From Curvibacter cyanobacteriorum (GTDB taxonomy: Bacteria; Pseudomonadota; Gammaproteobacteria; Burkholderiales; Burkholderiaceae_C): a DNA stretch of 64,000 nucleotides. Both the position numbers and the translations under genes were made by a program. The first letter of the stretch is position 1, and every line of letters begins with the position of its first letter. Positions 46,499-55,221 of the stretch are shown here, piece by piece. The notes below the pieces were generated by a model. It saw only the letters and a program-made list of their open reading frames with translations. It was not told where the DNA came from and did not search any database. The stretch lies in NCBI RefSeq assembly GCF_028649475.1, contig NZ_JAQSIP010000001.1, positions 62,001 to 126,000 on the forward strand, written 5' to 3'.

Positions 46499-47899
46499 TC
46501 AGGCCGCGCTGGCCACCGGCTCGAACACCCGGGCCAGCAAGGCGCCGGCAAAGCGGGCCTCGAGTGGAATCTGCACTTTGACGGGGTTGCCCTGAGCCAC
46601 TTCGATGGCCTGGCCTTCGGGGTTGCGCATCTGCGTCAGCTTCACCAGTTGGTTGCCACTGGGGTGCACCACCTCCAGCGTGTCGCCGACCGCAAAGCGG
46701 TTCTTGGTTTCGACCTCGGCCCAGCCATCGACCACCTGGCGCACCTCGCCCACAAACTGGCTGCGGTGGGCCACCGAGTGGCCGGTCTCGTAGTTTTGGT
46801 AGTCGTTGGCCGGGCGGCGGTCCAGCAGCCCGGTGGTGTAGCCGCGGTTGGCCAGGCCTTCGAGTTCGGTGATCAGCTGGGGGTTGAACGGGCGACCCGC
46901 CACCGCGTCGTCGATGGCGCGGCGGTACACCTGGGCCGTGCGCGACACGTAGTACAGCGACTTGGTGCGTCCCTCGATCTTCAGCGAATCGACCCCGATC
47001 TGGGTCAGGCGCTCCACGTACTCGACGGCACGCAGGTCCTTGGAGTTGAGGATGTAGGTGCCATGCTCGTCTTCCATGATCGGCATGAACTGGCCTGGGC
47101 GATCGGCTTCTTCGAGCAGGTAGACCTGGTCGGCCGCCGGGTGGCGTTGACCATCGCCACAGGCCGAGAACGTGGTTTCCGCTTCCTGCTGGGCACGTGC
47201 GAAGTCAAAGCCCTTGTCCATGGGCACGGCCATGGCTTCGCCCGTGTTCGGGTCGACCACCGTGGGGGTGGTGCTGTAGCTCCAGCGGCAGGCATTGGTG
47301 CAGGTGCCCTGGTTGGGGTCACGCCGGTTGAAGTAGCCCGACAGCAGGCAGCGGCCCGAATACGCGATGCACAGCGCGCCGTGCACAAACACCTCCAGCT
47401 CCATGTCGGGGCATTCCTGGCGGATCTTCTCGATCTCGTCCAGGCTCAGCTCACGCGACAGGATGATGCGGGTCACCCCCACCTTTTGCCAGAACTTCAC
47501 CGCCATGTAGTTGACCGTGTTGGCCTGCACCGAGAGGTGGATGGGCACGTCGGGGTAGTTGCCGGTGTCCATGCGTTCGCGCACCATCATGATCAGGCCC
47601 GGGTCGGCCATGATCAGCCCGTCGGGCTTCATCTGAATCACGGGTTCGATGTCGCGCAGGTAAGTGCGCACTTTGTCGTTGTGCGGCAGCAGGTTGCTGG
47701 TGACAAAGAACTTCTTGCCCCGTGCGTGCGCCTCGGCGATGCCCTGGCCGATCTGCTCCAGGCGGAACTCGTTGTTGCGTGCGCGCAGCGAGTAGCGCGG
47801 CTGGCCCGCGTAGATGGCGTCGGCGCCAAAGTCATAGGCGGCACGCATCTTCTCGAGCGAGCCAGCAGGCAAAAGCAGTTCGGGGGCTTTGAGGGTCAT
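46499..47899 (-). CDS. trhP: TrhP/YegQ-type U32 family tRNA hydroxylation protein
   Basis: 466-residue U32 peptidase-family protein. In Escherichia coli and relatives TrhP acts in prephenate-dependent 5-hydroxyuridine formation at tRNA position 34. The U32 signature is complete: EVFVHGALCIAYSGRCLLSG, then FNRRDPNQGTCTNACRW with conserved cysteines for a possible iron-sulfur cluster. IEGRTKSLYYVSRTAQVYR and GYTTGLLDRRPANDYQNYE are also typical. ATG 47899 has CGGGGAGAATTC upstream. It lies 95 bp downstream of tolA on the same strand. Confidence 0.92.
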   Translation of the reverse strand: MTLKAPELLLPAGSLEKMRAAYDFGADAIYAGQPRYSLRARNNEFRLEQIGQGIAEAHARGKKFFVTSNLLPHNDKVRTYLRDIEPVIQMKPDGLIMADPGLIMMVRERMDTGNYPDVPIHLSVQANTVNYMAVKFWQKVGVTRIILSRELSLDEIEKIRQECPDMELEVFVHGALCIAYSGRCLLSGYFNRRDPNQGTCTNACRWSYSTTPTVVDPNTGEAMAVPMDKGFDFARAQQEAETTFSACGDGQRHPAADQVYLLEEADRPGQFMPIMEDEHGTYILNSKDLRAVEYVERLTQIGVDSLKIEGRTKSLYYVSRTAQVYRRAIDDAVAGRPFNPQLITELEGLANRGYTTGLLDRRPANDYQNYETGHSVAHRSQFVGEVRQVVDGWAEVETKNRFAVGDTLEVVHPSGNQLVKLTQMRNPEGQAIEVAQGNPVKVQIPLEARFAGALLARVFEPVASAA

Positions 47900-47994
47900 G
47901 GCTGAATTCTCCCCGGGATCGCCGGTGAAGGGGCAGGCGCGCGGGCGCGCCTGCGGGTCAAGGGGGCAGGCGGGTGGCCTGCTGTGGTTCTAGG

Positions 47995-49014
47995 TCAGTC
48001 TTTGGGTCGGAACGAAATGATCAGGCTGCTGGGTACCCGGCCATCGGTGTCGCGGGGCAGCACTTCGGTCTTGTCGATCGCCTTGAGCACTGCCTCATCC
48101 CAGGCCGGGACGCCACTGGACTTGCTGAGCTTGCGGCCGATGATGGTGCCGTCTGGCGCTGCCCGCACTTCGACCTCGGCCACCGGGTTGCCTGCGATGT
48201 CGTCACTGAACACGATGTTGGGTTTGACGCGTGCCTTGATGCGCCCACCGTAGCTGGCCGAGGGCCCTGACGACTGCATCGCCGAGCCCGTCGCGTTGGC
48301 CCCACCCGAAGCGCCTGCCAGGCCGGCCATGCGCTTGAGGTTGTCGGCACGCTGGGCTTCCAGGCGCTTGGCCTCGGCGGCTTCGGCGTCCTTTTTGCGT
48401 TTGGCCTCGGCTTCGGCGGCTTTGCGCTTCTCGGCCTCGGCTTCTTGCTTCTTGCGCTCTTGCTCTTTCTCGCGCTGCAGTTGTTCCTGGCGCTTCTTCT
48501 CTGCCGCTTTGTCGGCCTCGCGCTTTTGCTGCAGGGCCTTCTCGCGCTCCTGCTTCTCGCGCTCGGCCTTCTCGAGCTTCTCGCGCTTGTCGCGTTCCTT
48601 CTTTTCCTGTTCTTTCTTCTCGAGCTCGCGCTGGTGCTCGCGCTCCTTTTGCTCCAGTTCCTTGCGCTTGCGCTCTTTCTCGAGCGCGATCTGCGCGTCC
48701 TTGAGCGCGGTGTCGGGGGCCGGAGGCGGCTTCACGGCCGGCTGCGGTGGGGGGGCTGGGGCTGGCTTGGGCGGTTCGATCTCGGGCGGGGGCGGGGGCG
48801 GGGGCTCGACCGCGCGGGGCGCCGCCTCCTGCGGGAGCGCCGACCAGAGTTCGGCTTCCACCGCCACGTCCACGGCATCGCGTTTCCATTGCACGCTGAA
48901 GCTCAGGGCCAGCAACAGCAGGCCGTGGGCCAACAGGGCCATCACCACGGACGAGCCCAGGCCACCCTGGGGCGGTGGGGCAAATTCGGAGCGGTGCAGG
49001 GCAGTCGTCGACAT
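47995..49014 (-). CDS. tolA: Cell envelope integrity protein TolA
   Basis: 339-residue periplasm-spanning protein of the Tol-Pal system. A single N-terminal membrane helix (SSVVMALLAHGLLLLALSFS, about residues 21-41), a Pro-rich stretch, a long charged helix of Lys/Glu/Arg/Ala repeats (about 105-225), and a C-terminal TonB-like domain (IKARVKPNIVFSDDIAGNPV...PAWDEAVLKAIDKT). It links the TolQR motor to outer-membrane Pal. It starts 17 bp after tolR. tolB and pal do not follow; trhP does. Confidence 0.94.
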   Translation of the reverse strand: MSTTALHRSEFAPPPQGGLGSSVVMALLAHGLLLLALSFSVQWKRDAVDVAVEAELWSALPQEAAPRAVEPPPPPPPEIEPPKPAPAPPPQPAVKPPPAPDTALKDAQIALEKERKRKELEQKEREHQRELEKKEQEKKERDKREKLEKAEREKQEREKALQQKREADKAAEKKRQEQLQREKEQERKKQEAEAEKRKAAEAEAKRKKDAEAAEAKRLEAQRADNLKRMAGLAGASGGANATGSAMQSSGPSASYGGRIKARVKPNIVFSDDIAGNPVAEVEVRAAPDGTIIGRKLSKSSGVPAWDEAVLKAIDKTEVLPRDTDGRVPSSLIISFRPKD

Positions 49015-49031
49015 GTCGGACAGCGGGCGCC

Positions 49032-49460
49032 TCAGTTGCTCAGCTGGACCGACAGGCCCACGCGCTTGATGCCCGCGCGTTGCAGCGCATCCATGACCTT
49101 GACCACCGATTCGTACTTGACGTTGCGGTCGGCGCTGATCACGACCGGGTTGTTGTCGTCACCGTCCTGGGCTTCGCGCACCGCGGCCACCAACTGCTTG
49201 GCGCTGATGGACTGGGTTCTTTCGGGCTTGCCCGGGCTGCGCAGTTCGAGCTTCTCGTCTTTGCCAATGACCACCTGGACCACCCGGTCGGGCTGCTTGG
49301 AGGCCTTGCCCACGCTGGGCAGGTCGATGTTGCTGGGCGTGATCAGCGGCGCCGTCACCATGAAGATGATCAACAGCACCAACATCACATCGATGAAGGG
49401 CACCATGTTGATCTCGTTGATGGTGCGGCGGCCGCGGCCGCGTGAAACCATGGCGGGCAT
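49032..49460 (-). CDS. tolR: Tol-Pal system proton-channel protein TolR
   Basis: 142-residue ExbD/TolR protein. The single membrane helix carries the essential proton-relay residue Asp24 (NMVPFIDVMLVLLIIFMV), and the periplasmic domain ends RAGIKRVGLSVQLSN. With TolQ it forms the proton-driven motor that energises TolA at the division site. It starts 21 bp after tolQ. Confidence 0.96.
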   Translation of the reverse strand: MPAMVSRGRGRRTINEINMVPFIDVMLVLLIIFMVTAPLITPSNIDLPSVGKASKQPDRVVQVVIGKDEKLELRSPGKPERTQSISAKQLVAAVREAQDGDDNNPVVISADRNVKYESVVKVMDALQRAGIKRVGLSVQLSN

Positions 49461-49481
49461 GCGGTTCTCCTCGCGGCGGGC

Positions 49482-50189
49482 TCAGCGGCCGGTGGCCGAG
49501 GCGGCAGCGGCCTGGGCACCCAGGTTGCGCTGCAGGATGTTGGAGAACTCTTCGATGAAGGTCTCCTGGTGGATGGCCACGCGGTCGATGTCGCGCGCAA
49601 ACCGGTTGTAGGCCACCACGGCCGGGATGGCCGAGAACAGGCCGATGGCGGTCGCCACCAGGGCTTCGGCGATGCCGGGCGCCACGGTGGCCAGGGTGAC
49701 CTGCTGCAAGCCCGCCAGGCCCGTGAAGGCGTGCATGATGCCCCACACCGTGCCGAACAGGCCCACGTAAGGCGACACTGAACCGACCGAAGCCAGGAAG
49801 GACAGGTTGGATTCGATCACGTCCATCTCGCGTTGGAAGCTGGCGCGCATGGCACGGCGTGCGCCGTCCATCAGGGTGCCGGCATCGGTGATGCGGCGCT
49901 CGCGCAGTTTCTGGAACTCGCGCATGCCGCTGGCGAAGATGCGCTCCATCGGGCCCGACTGGCGCGCGTTCTGGGCGGCGGCTGCGAACAGGTCGTTGAG
50001 GCTGGTGCCGGACCAGAACTCCCGCTCGAATGCTTCGTTGAGCGACTTGACCCGTTTCAACGAGAACAGTTTGCGGAAGATGGCCGCCCAGCTGGCAATC
50101 GAGATGCCGACCAGCAGCAGCATGACCCCTTGGACCACCACGCTGGCGTGCAGCACCAGGTTGATGATGGACAGATCTTGTGAGTTCAT
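49482..50189 (-). CDS. tolQ: Tol-Pal system motor protein TolQ
   Basis: 235-residue ExbB/TolQ/MotA-family inner-membrane protein with three membrane helices: VVVQGVMLLLVGISIASWAAI, SPYVGLFGTVWGIMHAFTGL and APGIAEALVATAIGLFSAIP, the last two lining the proton path. ATG 50189 (MNSQDLSIINL) overlaps the ybgC stop codon (ATGA), the arrangement seen in many proteobacteria. Confidence 0.96.
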   Translation of the reverse strand: MNSQDLSIINLVLHASVVVQGVMLLLVGISIASWAAIFRKLFSLKRVKSLNEAFEREFWSGTSLNDLFAAAAQNARQSGPMERIFASGMREFQKLRERRITDAGTLMDGARRAMRASFQREMDVIESNLSFLASVGSVSPYVGLFGTVWGIMHAFTGLAGLQQVTLATVAPGIAEALVATAIGLFSAIPAVVAYNRFARDIDRVAIHQETFIEEFSNILQRNLGAQAAAASATGR

Positions 50190-50632
50190 GAGAGGGATTC
50201 CAGGATGTTCGAGGGAATGCGGGAGGGGCGCAGGCTGCTCGCGTCGACCCAACCAATGCGGATCGTGCCTTCGCACAGAAGTTCCGTCGCCTGGCCTTCG
50301 GCGTCGAGGCGCCAGGCCTGCTGAGCGATCACCAGCGAGGCCCGTCCCCCGCTGTGCAGGGCGGCCGTGACCTGCAACAGGTCATCGAGGCGTGCGGGCC
50401 GGTGGTAGCGTACGCTGGTTTCACTGACCACGAACATGCCGCCGGTGCTGTCGCGCAGCGCCTGCTGTCCAATGCCCAGGCTGCGCAGCCACTCGGTCCG
50501 TGCCCGCTCAAAAAACTTGAGGTAGTTGGCGTAGAAGACGATGCCGCCGGCATCGGTGTCTTCCCAGTACACGCGCACCGGGTGCCGGTACGCGGCCTGC
50601 GCCGGGGAGGAGGGGGTGTCGCTGGGGCTCAT
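50186..50632 (-). CDS. ybgC: Tol-Pal-associated acyl-CoA thioesterase YbgC
   Basis: 148-residue hot-dog-fold thioesterase. The active-site motif VYWEDTDAGGIVFYANYLKF (residues 21-40) contains the catalytic Asp. It hydrolyses short acyl-CoA or acyl-ACP and is linked genetically to Tol-Pal and phospholipid metabolism. ATG 50632 (MSPSDTPSS) overlaps the aminotransferase stop (ATGA), and its own stop overlaps tolQ, giving tight translational coupling. Confidence 0.94.
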   Translation of the reverse strand: MSPSDTPSSPAQAAYRHPVRVYWEDTDAGGIVFYANYLKFFERARTEWLRSLGIGQQALRDSTGGMFVVSETSVRYHRPARLDDLLQVTAALHSGGRASLVIAQQAWRLDAEGQATELLCEGTIRIGWVDASSLRPSRIPSNILESLS

Positions 50633-51813
50633 CCGGCCAGGGCTTTCAGGCGGGCGACCGCTTCCTGCAGGTGGGCCATCGAACTGGCAGTGGAAAAACG
50701 CAGGAAGTCCGCGGTCTGGGCCGTGCCGAAGTCGCGCCCCGGCGTGACCGCGAGGTGGCTTTCCTTCATGAGGGTGAAGGCCAGGTCCCAGCTGTCTTTG
50801 ACGCCCAGGCGGGCACACCATTCACGGCAGTCGGCCCAGGCATAGAAGGCACCGTCGGCCTGAACCGGCACGCTCAGGCCCAGTTGCTCGAGGGCGGGCG
50901 AGAAGTAGTCGCGGCGGGCCTTGAACTCAGCGCGGCGCTGTTCGTAGAGGGCCAGCGATTCGGGCTCGAAGCAGGCCAGCGCGGCATGCTGGGCCACTGT
51001 GCTGGCGCAGATGAACAGGTTTTGCGCCAGGCGCTCGACCACCGGCACCAGCGCATCGGGCACCACCAGCCAGCCCAGGCGCCAGCCCGTCATGTTGAAG
51101 TACTTGCTGAAGCTGTTGATGCTGATGACCTGGTCGTCGATCGCCAGGCCGGTGTGGCCAAAGGTGTCGTCGTAGCTCAGGCCGAGGTAGATCTCGTCGA
51201 CCAGCGTGACCCCGCCGTTGGACTGCACCACCTGGTGGATGCGGCGCAGTTCATCGGGGTGGATCGAAGTGCCCGTGGGGTTGGAGGGCGAGGCCAGCAA
51301 CACTCCGCGGGTGCGCGGGTTCCAGGCGGCCTGCACCTGCTCGGCGCTGAGCTGAAAGCGATCCTTGGCCGTGGTCGGCAACAGCACGGCCTGGCCTTCG
51401 GCGGCGCTGACAAAGTGGCGGTTGCAGGGGTAGCTCGGGTCGGGCATCAGCACCTCGTCACCCGCATCGATCAGGGCCAGGCAGGCCAGCTGCAAGGCCG
51501 CCGAGGCACCCGCCGTGATGACGATGCGTCGCGCCGGCACCTGGGCCCCAAATCGATCGGCATACCACTGGCTGATGCGCTCGCGCAGGGGCTCCAGACC
51601 GGTCGCCTGGGTGTACTGCGTGGCCCCGTCACGGATGGCTTTGTGCGCCGCTTCCTGCACCGCCTCGGGGGCGGTGAAGTCAGGCTCGCCGATGTTCAGG
51701 AAGATCATCGGGCGGCTGCTGTGGGCCACTTCGCGGGCCAGCTGCGAGGCGGCCTTGGCCACCTCCATCACGTAAAAGGGCTCGATGCGCCCAGCGCGGG
51801 TGGAGATTTTCAT
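50629..51813 (-). CDS. Class I/II pyridoxal-phosphate aminotransferase
   Basis: 394-residue fold-type I aminotransferase. Lys237 in SFSKYFNMTGWRLGW is the expected cofactor lysine, with LLASPSNPTGT (Asn) and VDEIYLGLSYD (Asp, Tyr) completing the site. Substrate preference (aspartate, tyrosine, alanine or a related amino acid) cannot be fixed. ATG 51813. It begins 20 bp after nusB and is translationally coupled to ybgC, so it appears to be transcribed with the rib and tol genes. Confidence 0.93.
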   Translation of the reverse strand: MKISTRAGRIEPFYVMEVAKAASQLAREVAHSSRPMIFLNIGEPDFTAPEAVQEAAHKAIRDGATQYTQATGLEPLRERISQWYADRFGAQVPARRIVITAGASAALQLACLALIDAGDEVLMPDPSYPCNRHFVSAAEGQAVLLPTTAKDRFQLSAEQVQAAWNPRTRGVLLASPSNPTGTSIHPDELRRIHQVVQSNGGVTLVDEIYLGLSYDDTFGHTGLAIDDQVISINSFSKYFNMTGWRLGWLVVPDALVPVVERLAQNLFICASTVAQHAALACFEPESLALYEQRRAEFKARRDYFSPALEQLGLSVPVQADGAFYAWADCREWCARLGVKDSWDLAFTLMKESHLAVTPGRDFGTAQTADFLRFSTASSMAHLQEAVARLKALAG

Positions 51814-51833
51814 GCGTGCGGATCGGGCGCGGT

Positions 51834-52427
51834 TCAGGGGGCGGAAGTCGGGTCGTTGACACCTTCGGCGGCCGGGGTGTCGGTCGGTGCCGGGCTGGCC
51901 TTGGCGCTCTGCGCCTGCTTGTCGTTGGCGACTTCTTCAGCGCGCAGTTGCGGCGCCAGGCCATTGAGCACGGCGTTCACGTACTTGTGGCCATCGGTGC
52001 CGCCAAACTCCTTGGTCAGTTCGATGCATTCGTTGAGCACCACGCGCCAGGGCACATCGGGGCAGAACTGCAGCTCATAGGCGCCGATCCACATGACGGC
52101 GTGTTCGATCGGCGAGATCTCGGCCAGCTTGCGGTCCAGCAGCGGGGTGATGCGCGCGTCCAGCTCTTCGGCAATCGACACGCAGCCATGCAGCAGCGTG
52201 TTGTAGTGGGCCGCGTCGGCCTTGTGGAAACCCGACAGGTCGCGCGTGAAATGGTCGATCGCCGTGGCGTCGTTCTTGCCGACCAGGAACTGGTAGAGCG
52301 CTTGCAGCGCAAACTCGCGGGCACGGCTGCGGTCGGACTTGGAGGCCGCTTTGCGCGCGCCCGTGCTGGTGGTGCCCTTGCGGGGCTGGCGCGGCGGGCG
52401 CGCGTTGGATTGGGGGGTATCGCTCAT
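51834..52427 (-). CDS. nusB: Transcription antitermination factor NusB
   Basis: 197-residue all-helical protein that with NusE binds boxA in rRNA leaders. Family motifs are [18 protein letters not shown] near residue 35 and [12 protein letters not shown]-type and [27 protein letters not shown] in the C-terminal half. About 25 basic residues at the start and 35 at the end go beyond the standard 140-150 residue core. Its ATG overlaps the ribH stop codon (ATGA), the usual ribH-nusB arrangement. Confidence 0.95.
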   Translation of the reverse strand: MSDTPQSNARPPRQPRKGTTSTGARKAASKSDRSRAREFALQALYQFLVGKNDATAIDHFTRDLSGFHKADAAHYNTLLHGCVSIAEELDARITPLLDRKLAEISPIEHAVMWIGAYELQFCPDVPWRVVLNECIELTKEFGGTDGHKYVNAVLNGLAPQLRAEEVANDKQAQSAKASPAPTDTPAAEGVNDPTSAP

Positions 52428-52888
52428 GACAGGTCTTCCAGCAGGTTGGCCATCTCGACCGCCACGCGGGCAGCATCGCGGCCCTTGTCGGTCTGGCGGG
52501 CCACGGCCTGCTCGAGGTTTTCGGTGGTGATGATCGCGTTGGCGATCGGGATCTGGTAGTCCAGCGACAGGCGGGTGACCCCTGCGCCCGATTCGTTGGC
52601 GACCAGCTCAAAGTGGTAGGTTTCGCCGCGGATGATGCAGCCCAGGGCGATCAGGGCGTCGAATTCGTCCTTCTCGGCCAGCGCTTGCAGGGCGACTGGC
52701 ACCTCGAGGGCGCCAGGTACGAACACGTGCTTGATGTGCTTCTCGGCCACGCCCAGTTGCAGCAGTTCGGCCTTGCAGGCCTCTGCCAGTGCGTTGGTGA
52801 TGCTTTCGTTGAAGCGGGCCTGCACGATGCCGATGTGGAGTTTGCGGCCGTCCAGTTTGTCGGAGGTGCCTTTTTCTGCGCCAAACAT
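52424..52888 (-). CDS. ribH: 6,7-dimethyl-8-ribityllumazine synthase
   Basis: 154-residue lumazine synthase, penultimate enzyme of riboflavin synthesis, condensing the pyrimidine intermediate with dihydroxybutanone phosphate. Motifs are [29 protein letters not shown] and [18 protein letters not shown], with the catalytic His in the last. ATG 52888 ([11 protein letters not shown]) follows AGGAGTAAGACTC. It is 5 bp after ribBX and overlaps nusB. Confidence 0.96.
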   Translation of the reverse strand: MFGAEKGTSDKLDGRKLHIGIVQARFNESITNALAEACKAELLQLGVAEKHIKHVFVPGALEVPVALQALAEKDEFDALIALGCIIRGETYHFELVANESGAGVTRLSLDYQIPIANAIITTENLEQAVARQTDKGRDAARVAVEMANLLEDLS

Positions 52889-52893
52889 GAGTC

Positions 52894-54018
52894 TTACTCC
52901 TTGGTGAGGTAGCCGGTGATTTCGAGACCGTAGCCGGTCATGCTGGGCATGCGGCGCGGGTTGCCCATCAGGCGCATGCGGTGCACGCCGCAGGCGCGCA
53001 GGATCTGGGCGCCAATGCCATAGGTGCGCAGGTCCATGCGACCGCGCTCTGGGGCTTGGGCGGCCCGGGCCCGGCCTTCGAACTGGGCCAGCAACTCGTC
53101 CGCGCCTTCGCCGCAGTTCAGCAGCACGGCCACGCCCTTGCCGGTGGCGGCAAAGTGGGCCAGGCTCGCGTCCAGGCCCCAGGAGTGCATGCTGCGGTTG
53201 ATCTCGAGCGCATCCAGCACCGACAGCGGCTCGTGCACGCGTGCATCGACCACTTCGTCGGCTTGCCATTGGCCTTTGACCAGCGCGATGTGCACGCCCT
53301 GGCTGGGCTTGTCGCGGAAAGCGTGGGCGGTGAACTCGCCGTAAGCGGTCTTGATGGTGCGGCTGCCCAGCTTCTCCACCAGCGATTCGGTGCGGCTGCG
53401 GTATTCGATCAGGTCGGCGATGGTGCCGATCTTCAGGCCGTGTTCGGCGGCAAACAACTGCAGGTCCGGCAGGCGGGCCATGGTGCCGTCTTCGTTCATC
53501 ACCTCGCAGATGACGGACGAAGGGCTGCAGCCGGCCATGGTGGCCAGGTCACAACCAGCTTCGGTGTGGCCCGCGCGCATCAGCACGCCGCCTTCGACCG
53601 CTTGCAGCGGGAAGATGTGGCCCGGCTGCACCAGGTCGCTGGCTTGGGCATTCTTGGCCACAGCGGCCTGCACCGTGCGGGCGCGGTCTGCGGCCGAGAT
53701 GCCGGTGGTGACGCCCTCGGCGGCTTCAATCGAGACGGTGAAAGCGGTCGAGTGCTTGGCGCCGTTGTTGCTGACCATGGGCGGCAGGTTCAGGCGTTCG
53801 CACATCTCGCGCGACAGGGTCAGGCAGATCAGGCCCCGCGCGTAGCGGGCCATGAAGTTGATGTACTCGGGCGTGACGTGGTCTGCCGCCAGCACCAGGT
53901 CCCCTTCGTTTTCACGGTCTTCTTCGTCGACCAGGATCACCATGCGGCCGGCGCGCATGTCGGCCACGATGTCCTCGACCGGAGAAATGGCCACAGGCGT
54001 GAGTTGTTTGCTAGTCAT
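52894..54018 (-). CDS. ribBX: RibBX: 3,4-dihydroxy-2-butanone 4-phosphate synthase with a degenerate RibA-like domain
   Basis: 374 residues. The N-terminal domain (about 1-205) is RibB with the acidic [10 protein letters not shown] (31-40) and HTEAGCDL (151-158) active-site motifs, so it should make the four-carbon precursor of riboflavin. The C-terminal half aligns with GTP cyclohydrolase II in position, but the zinc-binding Cys triad and the RCDCG motif are missing: the equivalent segment reads [12 protein letters not shown]. The known RibBX variant of Proteobacteria fits, so a separate RibA is needed elsewhere. ATG 54018 ([11 protein letters not shown]) is used. Confidence 0.92.
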   Translation of the reverse strand: MTSKQLTPVAISPVEDIVADMRAGRMVILVDEEDRENEGDLVLAADHVTPEYINFMARYARGLICLTLSREMCERLNLPPMVSNNGAKHSTAFTVSIEAAEGVTTGISAADRARTVQAAVAKNAQASDLVQPGHIFPLQAVEGGVLMRAGHTEAGCDLATMAGCSPSSVICEVMNEDGTMARLPDLQLFAAEHGLKIGTIADLIEYRSRTESLVEKLGSRTIKTAYGEFTAHAFRDKPSQGVHIALVKGQWQADEVVDARVHEPLSVLDALEINRSMHSWGLDASLAHFAATGKGVAVLLNCGEGADELLAQFEGRARAAQAPERGRMDLRTYGIGAQILRACGVHRMRLMGNPRRMPSMTGYGLEITGYLTKE

Positions 54019-54557
54019 GGTTCTTGGTTGGAATGCAGAGACCACGCGCCGTCCTGCATGGCCTGGAGGCCGGTGCGAGGAAGGGGCGAGTGGTACATGG
54101 TTGATCTGCGGTTGCTGGCGTCGGCCGCTGGCCCGCTCCGGCCGGGGGCCGAAACTGGGCGGTGAGCCGCCATTTTGTCGGGGACACAGGAGGCGGGTCG
54201 GCCTCCCCGCAAAGGGTTTGTCCTCGTTATCCCCCGATTATCGCCCCAAAGGCCGGTCTTGGTCGGCGCTTGTGGGCCGATGCCGGCGCGGCGGCCGCCG
54301 GGCTTGGCGTCTTCTGGGGCGGCCGAAGCCGATGTGCCAGTTCGCCGGCGGATGCGGGAACTGGGAGACCGTGACCGGTGGCCCGTGGGCTGAAGGGCAG
54401 TGGCCGCTGCTGCGCTGGCGTGGCGGCTTGCGCTTGGGCGCTTGGCAGCGAAAAAGTCGCTGCAGAGTGGGCCAGCGTGAAAAAGCCCCGAGGTTCCATG
54501 AACCGTCGGGGCCCGTCAGCGGTGACCTTGGAGGGTGACTGAGACGTCTGTGCGTCC
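54019..54557. other. 539-bp GC-rich region upstream of ribBX
   Basis: No convincing gene on either strand. It holds the terminator of the repeat-protein gene (54481-54511) and a small GGAGGC/GCCTCC hairpin near 54190. I looked for an FMN riboswitch on the minus strand ahead of ribBX and did not find its conserved core. A separate ribBX-ribH-nusB promoter is expected here but was not identified. Confidence 0.55.
54481..54511 (-). terminator. Intrinsic terminator of the 45-residue-repeat protein gene
   Basis: On the minus strand GCCCCGA, one unpaired base and GGTT pair with AACC and TCGGGGC, giving about 11 pairs around a short loop, followed by CTTTTT. It lies roughly 50 bases past the stop codon at 54558. 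Confidence 0.75.
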
Positions 54558-54998
54558 TTACTTGCTCGGCGGCGTCAAGGCGCGGTCGTAGCCTTGAACG
54601 TCGGCGTTGCCGCTTTCGGCCTTGGCCGAAGCCTTGGCCGCTGCCTCGCCGGCGGCCTTGCGCTTGGCTCGGGCTGCCTCTTTTTCTTGTTGCGTCGCCG
54701 ACTGGACTTGCAGCGGACGGTCATAGCCCTGCACGTTGGCATTGCCGCTTTCGGCCTTGGCCGAGGCCTTGGCAGCGGCTTCGCCGGCGGCCAGGCGCTT
54801 GGCCCGCGCAGCCTCTTTCTCTTGCTGCGTGGCCGGTTTGACCTGCAGCGGGCGGTCATAGCCTTGCACATCGGCGTTGCCGCCTTCGGCGCGGGCCGAT
54901 GCCTTGGCGGCGGCTTCGCCGGGGGTGTCCGCAGCGAGGGCGTTCAAGGCGAACAGGGAAGCCACGGTGAAACCCAGGGACAGTGTCAGTTTTTTCAT
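54558..54998 (-). CDS. Exported protein made of 45-residue tandem repeats
   Basis: 146 residues. A signal peptide (MKKLTLSLGFTVASLFALNA, cut after ALA) is followed by two complete 45-residue repeats (residues 27-71 and 72-116) and a 30-residue partial third. Each starts GEAAAKASAxAExGNAxVQG, continues YDRPLQV and ends TQQEKEAARAKRxAA, suggesting a helical Lys/Ala/Glu segment alternating with a turn. There is no membrane helix after the signal and I do not recognise the family. ATG 54998 follows GGAGCAAT. It sits between ribE and ribBX but has its own terminator and an AT-rich upstream region, so it is probably its own transcript. Confidence 0.85.
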   Translation of the reverse strand: MKKLTLSLGFTVASLFALNALAADTPGEAAAKASARAEGGNADVQGYDRPLQVKPATQQEKEAARAKRLAAGEAAAKASAKAESGNANVQGYDRPLQVQSATQQEKEAARAKRKAAGEAAAKASAKAESGNADVQGYDRALTPPSK

Positions 54999-55010
54999 TG
55001 ATTGCTCCAA

Positions 55011-55221
55011 TTCATGTCAAGAAGGTGTTGTCACCACCCGGGCCGGGGCCCACGCCCAGCGACCCGACTGCCAGGGTCACCGGGCTCCCCTCTGACTCAA
55101 CATGCGACGGGGGTGCTCAACGTCTTGAACTTTAGGAGAATCAATTATTCATTTTGATCAAATTGATCTTTAATGTTACAAACAATCCGCCATGGAAGCA
55201 TTTTGATGATATTTTTGCGTT
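55011..55221 (-). promoter_or_regulatory. AT-rich promoter region of the repeat-protein gene with a palindrome
   Basis: This stretch, especially 55135-55235, is strikingly AT-rich for the window. GATCAA-A-TTGATC (55156-55168) is a perfect 13-bp inverted repeat. It lies between the end of ribE and the repeat-protein start, consistent with an independently regulated gene. No -35/-10 pair is certain. Confidence 0.5.

Noticed and set aside
54019-54557. FMN riboswitch ahead of ribBX
   Set aside because: I read the minus strand for the conserved RFN core (GGGGC, ACCGGCGG, AGCCCGCGAGC, CCGACGGT pattern) and did not find it. Only scattered GC-rich words match.
55156-55168. FNR or CRP site at the TTGATC repeats
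   Set aside because: FNR needs TTGAT-N4-ATCAA; the spacing and orientation here give GATCAA-A-TTGATC only, so no FNR or CRP call is justified.
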